This document shows, in pieces, positions 1 to 9,222 of a DNA stretch of 50,018 bases; the stretch's first letter is position 1, and every line of letters begins with the position of its first letter. The DNA comes from Alphaproteobacteria bacterium. Its GTDB lineage: Bacteria; Pseudomonadota; Alphaproteobacteria; UBA11136. The notes under the pieces are model-generated. The model was not told the DNA's origin. It did no database searches and was given only the letters and a program-made list of their open reading frames with translations. A program made the position numbers and the translations under genes. The stretch is from NCBI GenBank assembly GCA_030739855.1, contig JASLYJ010000011.1, positions 1 through 50,018 on the forward strand, read 5' to 3'.

Positions 1-2
1 CC

Positions 3-350
3 CTTCGTCTGCGCGACAGGATCCAGGACTACGGGATTGTCTCCGTGGCTGTTCTGGAGCCCGGTGACGAAGTGCTTGCCATCGAAAACTGGGTTATGAG
101 CTGTCGTGTGTTTTCGCGAAGACTGGAATATGTTATGCGCCATCTTATCTCTGAGCGGGCGCGAAAGGCGGGCGTGGAACACCTGCATCTGGTCTATCAG
201 CAGTCTGACCGCAACGGTTTGTTGGTGGATTTGTTGCCGGAACTAGGCTTTGCTTCCGGGGGGGAGAGTGGAGAGGGAGCGGCATGGGTTTCCGCCGCCG
301 ATTCCCCCGACGGTATGCCTGCACACCATATGACAATCATCTGTTCTTGA
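3..350 (+). CDS. FkbH-like protein, C-terminal part (5' end truncated by window)
   Basis: In-frame reading from base 3 gives LRLRDRIQDYGIVSVAVL...SCRVFSRRLEYVMRHLISERARKAG, resembling the C-terminal region of FkbH-family HAD proteins; followed directly by an ACP gene. Confidence 0.7.
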   Translation, partial: LRLRDRIQDYGIVSVAVLEPGDEVLAIENWVMSCRVFSRRLEYVMRHLISERARKAGVEHLHLVYQQSDRNGLLVDLLPELGFASGGESGEGAAWVSAADSPDGMPAHHMTIICS

Positions 351-363
351 AGAGCTTGAGATC

Positions 364-621
364 ATGATGCTTATTTCCCCAGATCAGGCCCTGACGATCC
401 TGACCGAGGTTTTCCGGGAGGTTTTCGATGAGGAGGGCCTTGTTCTCACGCTGGAGACAACGGCGGACGATATCGAGGAATGGGACAGCCTCAACCAGAT
501 CAAGCTCATCATTGGCTGTGAGAAGGCCTTTGATATTCGTCTCAAACCACGAGAGATCAACGGCTTGCAGAATGTGGGCGAGATGGTGGACCACCTGGTC
601 CGTCATTTCTCCAGCGTCTGA
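364..621 (+). CDS. Acyl carrier protein
   Basis: 85 aa with phosphopantetheine attachment motif (EEWDSLNQIKLI); 14 bp after the FkbH-like ORF. Confidence 0.85.
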   Translation: MMLISPDQALTILTEVFREVFDEEGLVLTLETTADDIEEWDSLNQIKLIIGCEKAFDIRLKPREINGLQNVGEMVDHLVRHFSSV

Positions 622-677
622 CTGATTTTCTCTGTCCTTCAGACCCTAGATAGCTGATCAAATGAATACAGGCGCGT

Positions 678-2165
678 ATGCTTTTCAGTAGCCCGGGATT
701 TCTTTTTGTCTTTCTGCCTCTGTGCCTTCTGGCCTTTCACCTGACCTTATGGAAAGCTGGGGGAACGGCGGCCATGGGCGTCTCTGTGCTGTTTTCGGTA
801 TTCTTCTACGGCTGGTGGAATCCGCCTTATCTAGCGCTTTTATTGGGGTCCATAGGGGGCAACTTCCTTTTCGCGAGGCGGCTTTCCAGAGTCCCTTCGC
901 GCTTCCTTCTGGGCTTGGCTATTATCTTCAACTTGGCCCTACTCGGCTATTTTAAGTACCGTAATTTCTTTCTTGAGAACATAGGTTTTGCCGTAGGGGA
1001 GACGTGGTCCTTCGGGACCATTTTCATTCCATTAGGAATTTCCTTTTTTACCTTTCAACAAATAGCCCTCCTTATAGACTCTAACGACGGGGAGGTTTCC
1101 CATCCACCCGGGGTGCTGGATTACACCCAGTTCGTGATTTTCTTTCCCCAGCTGATCGCCGGGCCCATCATTCTTTTTCGTGAGCTTTCGGACCAGCTGG
1201 CGGACTTGCGTGCCGGGAAGGGAGCGGGCCTGGCCTTGTTTGGTCCCGGCCTGGTGGTATTTCTGATGGGTTTGTTCAAGAAGGTCTGTCTGGCCGACAA
1301 CATAGCACCCTTTGCCGATATTGTGTTTTCCCATGCCACGGAACTAACCATGCTGGAGGCCTGGGCCGGGGCCGTGGCGTACGCTTTACAACTTTATTTC
1401 GATTTCTCCGGTTATTCGGATATGGCCGTGGGGCTGGGGCTGTTGTTTGGGCTGTGCCTTCCCATCAATTTCGACACGCCTTTCCGTGCTGTTTCAATGA
1501 TTGATTTCTGGAAGCGCTGGCACATGACCATGACCCGGTTCTTCATGATGTATCTCTATGCGCCCGTGGCACTTTCCCTCAACCGTTTTGGACTGGCGCG
1601 GTTTACAAGCCAGACCATGCTGTTCCCCCTGACCGTGGCGGCGCCTATCCTGCTTACCTTTCTGGTGGCGGGTTTGTGGCATGGCGCGGGCTGGACATTT
1701 ATCCTGTTCGGCGCCGTTAACGGGGTGGGGCTGGTGATCAACCATTTGTGGAGGGAGGCAAAGTGCCCGGCCCTACCGCGATTGCTGAACTGGGCGTTGA
1801 CCATGCTGACAGTGCTTATTTCCCTGGTCTATTTCCGGGCCGCAAGCGTGGCCGATGCCCACGCCATTCTGGCCACGTTCTTTTCCCCCGGCGCTTTGGT
1901 CCTGCCTAACTGGCTTTCATGGATGTCCGTGCCCCTTGGCCTGCCCTGGGCCACGCTGGTGGTCTTTACTACAGGTGTTTTCACGATAAAATTCATAACC
2001 TGGGTCGCTGCTCTCGGGGTTTTGTCGCTGGTGATGCCGAACCCAGCCAAGGACTATGACCGTCTGGTTCCCACACCGTTTCTGGCCGTTATCAGCGCGG
2101 TTCTTGTCTGGATGGTGTTGGGTTGGCTCGATGAGCCGCGAACCTTCCTTTACTTCCAATTCTAG
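678..2165 (+). CDS. MBOAT family O-acyltransferase (AlgI-like)
   Basis: 495 aa polytopic protein; YFDFSGYSDMAVGLGLLFG, FDTPFRAVSMIDFWKRWHMTMTRFFMMYLY and AGLWHGAGWTFILFG motifs typical of MBOAT/AlgI. Confidence 0.93.
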   Translation: MLFSSPGFLFVFLPLCLLAFHLTLWKAGGTAAMGVSVLFSVFFYGWWNPPYLALLLGSIGGNFLFARRLSRVPSRFLLGLAIIFNLALLGYFKYRNFFLENIGFAVGETWSFGTIFIPLGISFFTFQQIALLIDSNDGEVSHPPGVLDYTQFVIFFPQLIAGPIILFRELSDQLADLRAGKGAGLALFGPGLVVFLMGLFKKVCLADNIAPFADIVFSHATELTMLEAWAGAVAYALQLYFDFSGYSDMAVGLGLLFGLCLPINFDTPFRAVSMIDFWKRWHMTMTRFFMMYLYAPVALSLNRFGLARFTSQTMLFPLTVAAPILLTFLVAGLWHGAGWTFILFGAVNGVGLVINHLWREAKCPALPRLLNWALTMLTVLISLVYFRAASVADAHAILATFFSPGALVLPNWLSWMSVPLGLPWATLVVFTTGVFTIKFITWVAALGVLSLVMPNPAKDYDRLVPTPFLAVISAVLVWMVLGWLDEPRTFLYFQF

Positions 2166-2173
2166 GTAAAACC

Positions 2174-3148
2174 ATGTTTTTTGTTTGGCGGCGCTTTCTT
2201 CTGGTTCATCTTCCCTTGGCCTTGTTGGGAGTCGCCCTCGCCGCCGAGGGGATAGCTATTCTTTTGAAAGATATTCCTCTGCGGCGGCATGATCTTGATA
2301 AAATCACCGTTGCTTTGAAGCAAGGTGGCCAGTCCGCGGATGTGCTGGTGTTCGGCGATAGCGTCACCCAGGATGTTCTCAAGACGTACAGGATCGCACC
2401 TGACGGACGGGTGGCCAATCTCACTACCAATATGGCGAGCGGCGTTGTCGGGGTCATGTTCCTCCTGAAGCGTTATCTGGAGATCAATCCTTCGCCGCGC
2501 CACCTTGTTCTGGTGGCGAGTCCGGAGTTCCTCAGCTATGACCCGGAGGGAAAGACGGCCGAGGTTTACGTCACGTCTGTCTTTCGTGAAGAAGGCGAGG
2601 TGGCGTGGCTGTCCCGCCACATGCCGGAGGTGTTGGAGAAAACCAGGGAGCCGGCGGTTTTCAATCTAGAAGGAAAAATCGGATATCCCCTGCTTGCTGT
2701 GATAGCACCACGGCCAGACGGAATACCGGAAGGGAAAGTTCTGCCGGTTCCGGACTTGGCCCCGGAGGAGGGCCCCATATCCGAGGCAGCGTTACAAAGC
2801 GTGAGGGGCCGTATTGGCACGGAACTGGGACCGACACCTGTCGTGAAGGTGGTGTTGGGAGAAATCTGTGATCTGGCGAAAATACATGATTTTCAGGTCC
2901 GTGTGCTGCGTGCTCCTATCCCTGCTGAAGTCATAGCCGGGTGGCGTGTCAGTGGTGCACTTGCTGATTTCCAGAATCAGATGGATTCAGTGCTGGCTGC
3001 TTCCTGTCCGGATATTCGATTCGAAAATTTCGGTGCCTGGGGCGAGCTGCCAACAACTGCTATGCGTGAGTCCGACCATCTACGCCGTCCAGGGTGGACC
3101 AACCGCTATGCTCTGGTTCTGAGGGAGTTTGTCGACTCCCTCCCCTAG
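2174..3148 (+). CDS. SGNH/GDSL-like membrane-anchored protein associated with MBOAT
   Basis: N-terminal TM segment then VLVFGDSVTQDVLKTYRI (GDS-like block I) and late ESDHLRRPGW (D-x-x-H-like); 8 bp after the MBOAT gene. Confidence 0.6.
   Translation: MFFVWRRFLLVHLPLALLGVALAAEGIAILLKDIPLRRHDLDKITVALKQGGQSADVLVFGDSVTQDVLKTYRIAPDGRVANLTTNMASGVVGVMFLLKRYLEINPSPRHLVLVASPEFLSYDPEGKTAEVYVTSVFREEGEVAWLSRHMPEVLEKTREPAVFNLEGKIGYPLLAVIAPRPDGIPEGKVLPVPDLAPEEGPISEAALQSVRGRIGTELGPTPVVKVVLGEICDLAKIHDFQVRVLRAPIPAEVIAGWRVSGALADFQNQMDSVLAASCPDIRFENFGAWGELPTTAMRESDHLRRPGWTNRYALVLREFVDSLP
3121..3142 (+). other. Perfect 8-bp inverted repeat at the 3' end of the SGNH-like CDS
   Basis: GAGGGAGT-ttgtcg-ACTCCCTC, overlapping the last codons; no immediate T-tract, so not called a terminator. 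Confidence 0.4.
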
Positions 3149-3274
3149 AGGAAGAATCGTCTTTCCTGTTTTTCTTTCCACGGCGTGGTTGTGAGGTTGT
3201 CGGTGCAGAGCATGTTGACCATCCCAGTAATGTGCATTAAGTCACTTTCTCCTTGAATATCCATCCATAAGATC

Positions 3275-4525
3275 ATGACGCATTCTTCTTTTACACCTAC
3301 GGAAAGCACACTCCCACGTTTATTCAACGAGATGGCGGCGGTTTGTGCCGGACTCGCTGTGCCGTTCATCGCTTTTGGGCCGGGGGGTATGGGTGTAGCC
3401 ATTGCTATGTGTATTCTGGCCATGGCGTTGAGTTCAGATCGCTCCTTGTTTTTCTCATACACTTGGCATCAGGCCTTTACTATTGTGGGCATGGCTGTCC
3501 TGTTCGTTTTTGCCTGCTGGCTTGTCAGTGCCTTAGGTTCATTCGAGATAGGACGATCTCTTGAAAAATGGGGGCGTACATTCTTCTTTGTTTTTCTAGC
3601 CGTTATGCTGTGGCGGCTTTTGTCAGAAAGTCCTAGGGCCCTGGAACTTTGTTTGCGTGCGGTTATCTTCGGTTCACTAGCCTGTGGAATCTTCGTTCTT
3701 TTGTGCCAATTTTTTATGCCAGAGACGCCAGATTTTCTGAAATATAGCTCCATCGGTAATCTTTTCACTATTCAGAAAGGCTACGGTTCTGTCGCGGCAT
3801 GTCTCATACCGGCAACTCTTGTGGCTGGCTTCGTGCTAGGTGGAAGATGGCGTTGGCTGGGGGTTATCTGTGCGCCTGTGCTGTTTGGCGTAGTCTATTC
3901 CATATGGCAGCCGCCAATACCAAGCCGTGCCGGTCTGCTGGGATTGAGCGGAGGCATACTTATTCTTTGCTTTTGGGTACTGATACGGACACTGCCGCAT
4001 CATCTGGCATGGATGGCGACGATCGTCATCACGGTCTTGTTGTCCTGGACTATCATCAGCCGCCTGCCAGCACCGCCGATTACAGATGAGACCAGTTTCG
4101 AGATTCCCTTCAGCCTCATTGACCAGCACCGTCAGATTATCTGGGGATTTACCTTGGAAAAGGCAAAAGCCGCGCCCTGGTTCGGCCACGGACCGGATGT
4201 GGTCAACCGGCTGCCAGGGGCGGATGTGTGGATACCAAATTTCCGCCAGGAATACATCCCCGCCCACCCCCATAACTGGGCCCTAGAGATATTAGCTGAG
4301 ACTGGTGGAATCGGGTTCTCGGCCCTTGTGGTGGCCTTGTTTCTGTTTCTGCGTGAACTCGTCCGCGCTACCCCTAATATCGTGATTGCCGGAATTCTGG
4401 CACTTAACGGGGTCTTCTGGGCGGCGGGGCTAGTCAATGTCTCGTTCTGGTCGGCGTGGTGGCAGGGAACTTACCTACTGCTTTCCGCTCTTCTTATAGC
4501 TGCCATGGAAAAAGAAAAAGCCTGA
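3275..4525 (+). CDS. O-antigen ligase / Wzy-like polymerase family membrane protein
   Basis: 416 aa polytopic protein with a large loop containing GHGPDVVNRLPG...YIPAHPHNWALEILAETGGIG, typical of the O-antigen ligase (Wzy_C) family. Confidence 0.85.
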   Translation: MTHSSFTPTESTLPRLFNEMAAVCAGLAVPFIAFGPGGMGVAIAMCILAMALSSDRSLFFSYTWHQAFTIVGMAVLFVFACWLVSALGSFEIGRSLEKWGRTFFFVFLAVMLWRLLSESPRALELCLRAVIFGSLACGIFVLLCQFFMPETPDFLKYSSIGNLFTIQKGYGSVAACLIPATLVAGFVLGGRWRWLGVICAPVLFGVVYSIWQPPIPSRAGLLGLSGGILILCFWVLIRTLPHHLAWMATIVITVLLSWTIISRLPAPPITDETSFEIPFSLIDQHRQIIWGFTLEKAKAAPWFGHGPDVVNRLPGADVWIPNFRQEYIPAHPHNWALEILAETGGIGFSALVVALFLFLRELVRATPNIVIAGILALNGVFWAAGLVNVSFWSAWWQGTYLLLSALLIAAMEKEKA

Positions 4526-4535
4526 TTATGCACCG

Positions 4536-5651
4536 TTACCCAATGGATGTAGTGGCGCTATTTTCTACATGAACGGTGCGAGTGGGGAAGGCAAAAGCCG
4601 CTCCTTCTTCCTCGACGATCTTCTTGATGTCGATCATGTTCGCATTGAGCACGTCGCTCCATGCCAGCCAATCCGTGGTTTTTGTGAAATAATAAAGATC
4701 GAGATTGATGGAGGAACTCCCAAACTCCACCAAATGGACTTTTTGGACGTCATCTTGGGCCACATCGGGGTGGTTCGCTAGATAGGTCCTGATCTTTTTG
4801 ACAATTGCTTCCATTTGCGCGGCGGTAGTGCTGTATTCCAGGCCAATAGTCATTTTGATCCTCCGATGAGTCATGCGCGACCAATTGACCACGGGAGCAT
4901 CGGCGAGTTTGGCGTTGGGGACAGTAATCAGGGCCTTGGAAAAAGAGCGGATTTTTGTCGCCCGCAGCCCGGTAGATTCTACGGTACCTTCCACGAAAGG
5001 GGTCTCAATCCAGTCGCCTTTGGTAAAGGTCTGGTCTATGAATATGGTCAGGCCACCGAACACGTTGGAGACGGTATCCTTAGCGGCTAGCGCCACGGCC
5101 ATGCCGGCAAGGCCCAGTCCACCGAGAAAGGCTGCCACATTTATTCCCCATTCCTGAAGAATTGCCATAAGGCCGAGGAAGGCGATGACGATTTTGGAGG
5201 CGCGAATGAAAAAGCTCTTTAGGTCTTGGGTGAGGGCGGTTCCGAAAGCGCCGGAAAGGTGATCAAAGAAAAAGGAGAGCGGCACCACCATGTTGTAGGT
5301 TATCCAGAAAATAAGAAAGGTGGTTAAAGAGCCGGCCACCGCAAGATGGAAGGTGTGGGTCTGGGTGGCCAACGGCAGCAAGTTGATAGCAGCTAGAAAT
5401 CCGAGAATGATGAAAAGAAACCGCAGCGGGTCTCGTAATGCATCGATGATGTTATCGTCCAGGTCGGTTCTAGTTTTCCTTGCTAGGCGCTTAGCAAAAT
5501 CAGTGACTATGGTAGAGAATAATTTGCGTAGAAACAGAAAGCCCACGAAGACGGCACCGGCCAGTGCCCAGTCGGCTAGGGAAATCCCTTTTATGGAATC
5601 ACCAGAAAGAATAGCGCTCAGGTCTTGTAGCCAAAGGTCCATTTGTTCCAC
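4536..5651 (-). CDS. MscS-family mechanosensitive ion channel
   Basis: 371 aa; GGLGLAGMAVALAAKDTVSNVFGGLTIFIDQTFTKGDWIE matches the MscS pore-lining helix/beta-domain signature. Confidence 0.93.
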   Translation of the reverse strand: MEQMDLWLQDLSAILSGDSIKGISLADWALAGAVFVGFLFLRKLFSTIVTDFAKRLARKTRTDLDDNIIDALRDPLRFLFIILGFLAAINLLPLATQTHTFHLAVAGSLTTFLIFWITYNMVVPLSFFFDHLSGAFGTALTQDLKSFFIRASKIVIAFLGLMAILQEWGINVAAFLGGLGLAGMAVALAAKDTVSNVFGGLTIFIDQTFTKGDWIETPFVEGTVESTGLRATKIRSFSKALITVPNAKLADAPVVNWSRMTHRRIKMTIGLEYSTTAAQMEAIVKKIRTYLANHPDVAQDDVQKVHLVEFGSSSINLDLYYFTKTTDWLAWSDVLNANMIDIKKIVEEEGAAFAFPTRTVHVENSATTSIG

Positions 5652-6187
5652 GCTGTAAGTCGCCGTTACGCGAGAGAGATCCCGTTAATGTTGTTAACGA
5701 AACCGCGGTAAAACGCCGCAATTCACATTTATTTTTCCACCGCAATAGGGGATTATTTAAACCATTACAAGGGCATAAGTCGGATAATGGAAAAATTTTC
5801 CTAAATTTTCCGGTTGGCTAAGAGCCGTTTTTTTGCATAAAAATTACCAATTACTTATTAAATCGTGTACAATCTGGGCTCGGTCGCCGCTTTAAGGGGC
5901 CGAGTGCGCCGGTTTCGATACGCTTATGGACGGGCGCCGTTGGGGTATCATATTGCTCATTATAGAGGATGTGGTCATGTGTGTGATGTTTCGTATTCCA
6001 TAATCTTCTGGATAATTGAGTTCGGCGTGGCGGGTGTTCCGTTCGGCGTTGTTTGACGTTGGGTGGTAGGTCGCTTCTCCAAGCATTGGTTCCCCTGTGC
6101 GGTGAGCATATAACGCCGCTTCAGAAGTGAAGAGATCGGCGTGTTAAGAGCACCGGAGCGTAAGGTAGCTCCAAGAGGAGGAAGATT

Positions 6188-7075
6188 ATGACCAGTTTTG
6201 CATTGCCCGCTATTCCCCAGGACGGCGGGTTGCGTAAATACCTTCGGGATATCCAGGCTTTTCCGATGCTGGAACAGCAGGAAGAAGTCGCGCTCGCCAA
6301 GCGTTGGCGTGAGCATGACGATACCGAATCTGCCCACAAGCTCGTTACCAGCCATCTCCGCCTCGTGGCAAAAATTGCCCGTGGGTACCGTGGCTATGGC
6401 CTGCCCCTAGCCGACCTGATTTCGGAAGGTAATGTTGGGCTTATGCGGGCGGTTAAGGGGTTTGACCCCGAGCGCGGGTTTCGGCTTGCCACCTATGCCA
6501 TGTGGTGGATTAGAGCAGCGATTACGGAATACGTCCTGCGTTCGTGGTCTATCGTGAAGATTGGCACGGTAGCTGCGCAGAAGAAGCTATTTTTCGGCCT
6601 GCGCAAGATCAAAGACAGGCTCAAAATTATCGATGCCGGAGAATTATCGCCGGAACAAACCGCGCGGATCGCCGAAGCGATGGACGTGCCCGAAGAAGAT
6701 GTGACCATCATGAATCGCCGGTTTTTGGCTGGTGACGCATCCCTTAACGTGCCATTGACAGGAGAAGATGCCACCGAGCATCTGGATCTTCTTGTGGATG
6801 ACAGGGAGGATCAGGAAACTCTTCTCCAGAAAAGCGAAGAAGGGCAACTACATCGCCGCATGCTGAATCGTGCCCTGGCCACGCTGAAGGATCGGGAACG
6901 CCATATCATCACCGAGCGCCGTCTGAAGGAAGAGCCCTCTACCTTGGAAAGCCTTGCTAAAATTTATAGCATCAGCCGCGAACGGGTGAGACAGATTGAA
7001 GTCCGCGCTTTTGAAAAATTGCGTGAGGCTATGCTCGAGGATTTACCAGAATCCGGAGCAACTACCCTTCTTTGA
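6188..7075 (+). CDS. rpoH: RNA polymerase heat-shock sigma factor (sigma-32)
   Basis: 295 aa; LISEGNVGLMRAVKGFDPERGFRLATYAMWWIRAAITEYVLRSWSIVKIGTVAAQKKLFFGLR is characteristic of RpoH; GAGGAGG ribosome-binding site upstream. Confidence 0.93.
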   Translation: MTSFALPAIPQDGGLRKYLRDIQAFPMLEQQEEVALAKRWREHDDTESAHKLVTSHLRLVAKIARGYRGYGLPLADLISEGNVGLMRAVKGFDPERGFRLATYAMWWIRAAITEYVLRSWSIVKIGTVAAQKKLFFGLRKIKDRLKIIDAGELSPEQTARIAEAMDVPEEDVTIMNRRFLAGDASLNVPLTGEDATEHLDLLVDDREDQETLLQKSEEGQLHRRMLNRALATLKDRERHIITERRLKEEPSTLESLAKIYSISRERVRQIEVRAFEKLREAMLEDLPESGATTLL

Positions 7076-7233
7076 GTATTTCTGGAGTGTGTCTTGCACC
7101 TTAATTTCCATGGTGTAGGACAATCGCTGAGAACAATGCATATCCGGATTTTCCTGGCACTTTCACCGTTCCTGCTGGATAAATGCCTAATTGCGGGAGC
7201 TGACTACAAGGCGGACGTGTTGAAATTTGGTTT

Positions 7234-7653
7234 ATGAAACAGGCAAGCTGTCGTCTATCCGTCTGCACGTCTGGTCGTGGCTTGGTAGAAATCACGGGGG
7301 ATATTTCCGGTTGGATCTTGGAGCAGTCTATGGAAAACGGCTTGCTAACGGTTTTCTGCCAGCATACCTCAGCCTCGCTTGTCATCCAGGAAAATGCGGA
7401 CCCATCCGTTCTCCTTGATCTCAATGATTTTTTTGAGCGAGTGGTAGACGACGATCCTTCCCTATACAGGCACAGGGCAGAAGGTGCCGATGACATGCCT
7501 GCCCATATCCGTTCGGCATTAACCCAGAGTCAGCTCTCCATCCCTGTGACCAGTGGGCGCATGGTATTGGGCACATGGCAGGGCATCTATATTTTTGAGC
7601 ACCGTACACGCAGTCACGAACGTACCCTGGCACTCCATCTGGTAGGGGAATAG
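7234..7653 (+). CDS. YjbQ-family protein (UPF0047; secondary thiamine-phosphate synthase type)
   Basis: 139 aa; FCQHTSASLVIQENADPSVLLDL and GRMVLGTWQGIYIFEHR signature segments. Confidence 0.9.
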   Translation: MKQASCRLSVCTSGRGLVEITGDISGWILEQSMENGLLTVFCQHTSASLVIQENADPSVLLDLNDFFERVVDDDPSLYRHRAEGADDMPAHIRSALTQSQLSIPVTSGRMVLGTWQGIYIFEHRTRSHERTLALHLVGE

Positions 7654-7659
7654 GGAAAT

Positions 7660-8481
7660 CTAAGCCCAGGGGAAAGGCTGCGGTTCACCGTAATCACCAA
7701 TATAGCTGATATGGGTGACGAGCCCCGTTTCAGGTCGCCAGAAATGGAGGTAGCAGGCCGGTGGTTCACTAATCCACTGTGCTGGAGATTCCTGCCCTAG
7801 ATCCAACGCCACCTGGAACCCAGGTGATGGCGCTGTGCATACCACTGTTTCATGCCAGCGCAGATGCACCGGCCGGTGTAAATGACCACAGACGATACGC
7901 TCCACGTGGTGATGCTGCGAAACCATAGCGCCCAAAGCATCGGAATTGCCGCACATCATAGTGTCCATATGGGTAATACCGGAAACACAAGGCGGATGGT
8001 GCATGAGGATCATGGTGGGTCGCGAGGGGGATTCATTCAGGCATTCGTCAAGCCAGGCAATCTGGGAATCATCAAGCCAGCCTCCGGGTTCTCCTGGCAC
8101 TAGGGTGTCGAGCGCTACCAGGCGCAGCGGAAAATCTTCCACGGTGTAGTTCAGAAAATCGCAATCCTTGTTCGTGGGTTCGGGGAAATAGCCTTGATCC
8201 GCGAAGGCCTCTCGCAGGGCGCTACGGTTGTCATGATTGCCAGGGATGAGATAGGCCGGACATTCTAGAGGTGCTAGAATCTCGCGTAGATAGGAATATT
8301 CCTCAGGGTTGCCCTGATCGACAAGGTCACCGGTGGCGATGACAAGGTCGGGAGTGAGAACGGAGAGGTGGTCAACACAGTCACGTAGCAACGCACCTGT
8401 ATCAATTCTCGTGAAGGGTAGGTCTCCTCCCACATCCGAGGGAAGCTTGATGTGCATGTCACTTATCTGGGCGATAATCAT
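7660..8481 (-). CDS. Metallophosphoesterase, CpdA-like (3',5'-cyclic-nucleotide phosphodiesterase)
   Basis: 273 aa; QISDMHI, ATGDLVDQG, PGNHDNR, MHHPPC, CGHLHRP metallophosphoesterase motifs. Confidence 0.88.
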   Translation of the reverse strand: MIIAQISDMHIKLPSDVGGDLPFTRIDTGALLRDCVDHLSVLTPDLVIATGDLVDQGNPEEYSYLREILAPLECPAYLIPGNHDNRSALREAFADQGYFPEPTNKDCDFLNYTVEDFPLRLVALDTLVPGEPGGWLDDSQIAWLDECLNESPSRPTMILMHHPPCVSGITHMDTMMCGNSDALGAMVSQHHHVERIVCGHLHRPVHLRWHETVVCTAPSPGFQVALDLGQESPAQWISEPPACYLHFWRPETGLVTHISYIGDYGEPQPFPWA

Positions 8482-8519
8482 GGAAGGGAAGAGGCCGCCC
8501 CGGGGATGGTCACAACGCC

Positions 8520-9035
8520 CTATTCGTCATAGGACACAAGAGCGGTAAAGGGAACATCGAGCTTATCGCGACCGTTGAGGAAAGTCAGTTCGATTAGACA
8601 GGCCGCGCCCTCGACTTCCGCGCCCGCCTGTCGGAGCAGTTTGATGCTGGCAGTCATGGTTCCCCCGGTAGCTAGAAGGTCGTCGAGGACAACAACCTTT
8701 TGCCCTGGTTCGACACAATCGGCTTGTACTTCGATGGTGTCGGTTCCGTACTCGAGATCATAGGTAAAGGAAGTGGTTTTTCCGGGAAGCTTCCCCTTCT
8801 TGCGTACCATGGCGAAACCACAACCAAGTTTAAGCGCCAGTGGTGCGGCCATAAGGAAACCACGGGATTCTATCCCGGCAAGAATATCGGGGTTGTAGTC
8901 CCTCACGGAGGCAGCCATCCGCCCCATGGCTACTTGCCAGGCATCGGGATGCGCTAAAAGGGTGGAGATGTCATAGAAAAGAATTCCAGGTTTGGGAAAA
9001 TCGGGAATTGCGCGGATATGGTCTTTCAGATCCAT
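8520..9035 (-). CDS. apt: Adenine phosphoribosyltransferase
   Basis: 171 aa; [44 protein letters not shown]-binding motif. Confidence 0.95.
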   Translation of the reverse strand: MDLKDHIRAIPDFPKPGILFYDISTLLAHPDAWQVAMGRMAASVRDYNPDILAGIESRGFLMAAPLALKLGCGFAMVRKKGKLPGKTTSFTYDLEYGTDTIEVQADCVEPGQKVVVLDDLLATGGTMTASIKLLRQAGAEVEGAACLIELTFLNGRDKLDVPFTALVSYDE

Positions 9036-9222
9036 ATAACAAAAATTCCACTATTATTGACTGTGGTCATTGGCTTGCGTGGGGACATGGTACCCCTTGT
9101 AGGGCTTGTAGGCAATTTCCCTAAGGCAGGCCGTGTATGGAGAAGAAAAAAGGGGGTCATGAGTGTAGCGTATTTGCAGTATTTGTAGGAATAGGGCAGG
9201 CTCCGGGGCGTTTTATTGGGGA

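Noticed and set aside
5865-6056. 63-aa ORF in the rpoH leader
   Set aside because: No recognisable family, no clear ribosome-binding site, and unusual composition; treated as leader RNA.
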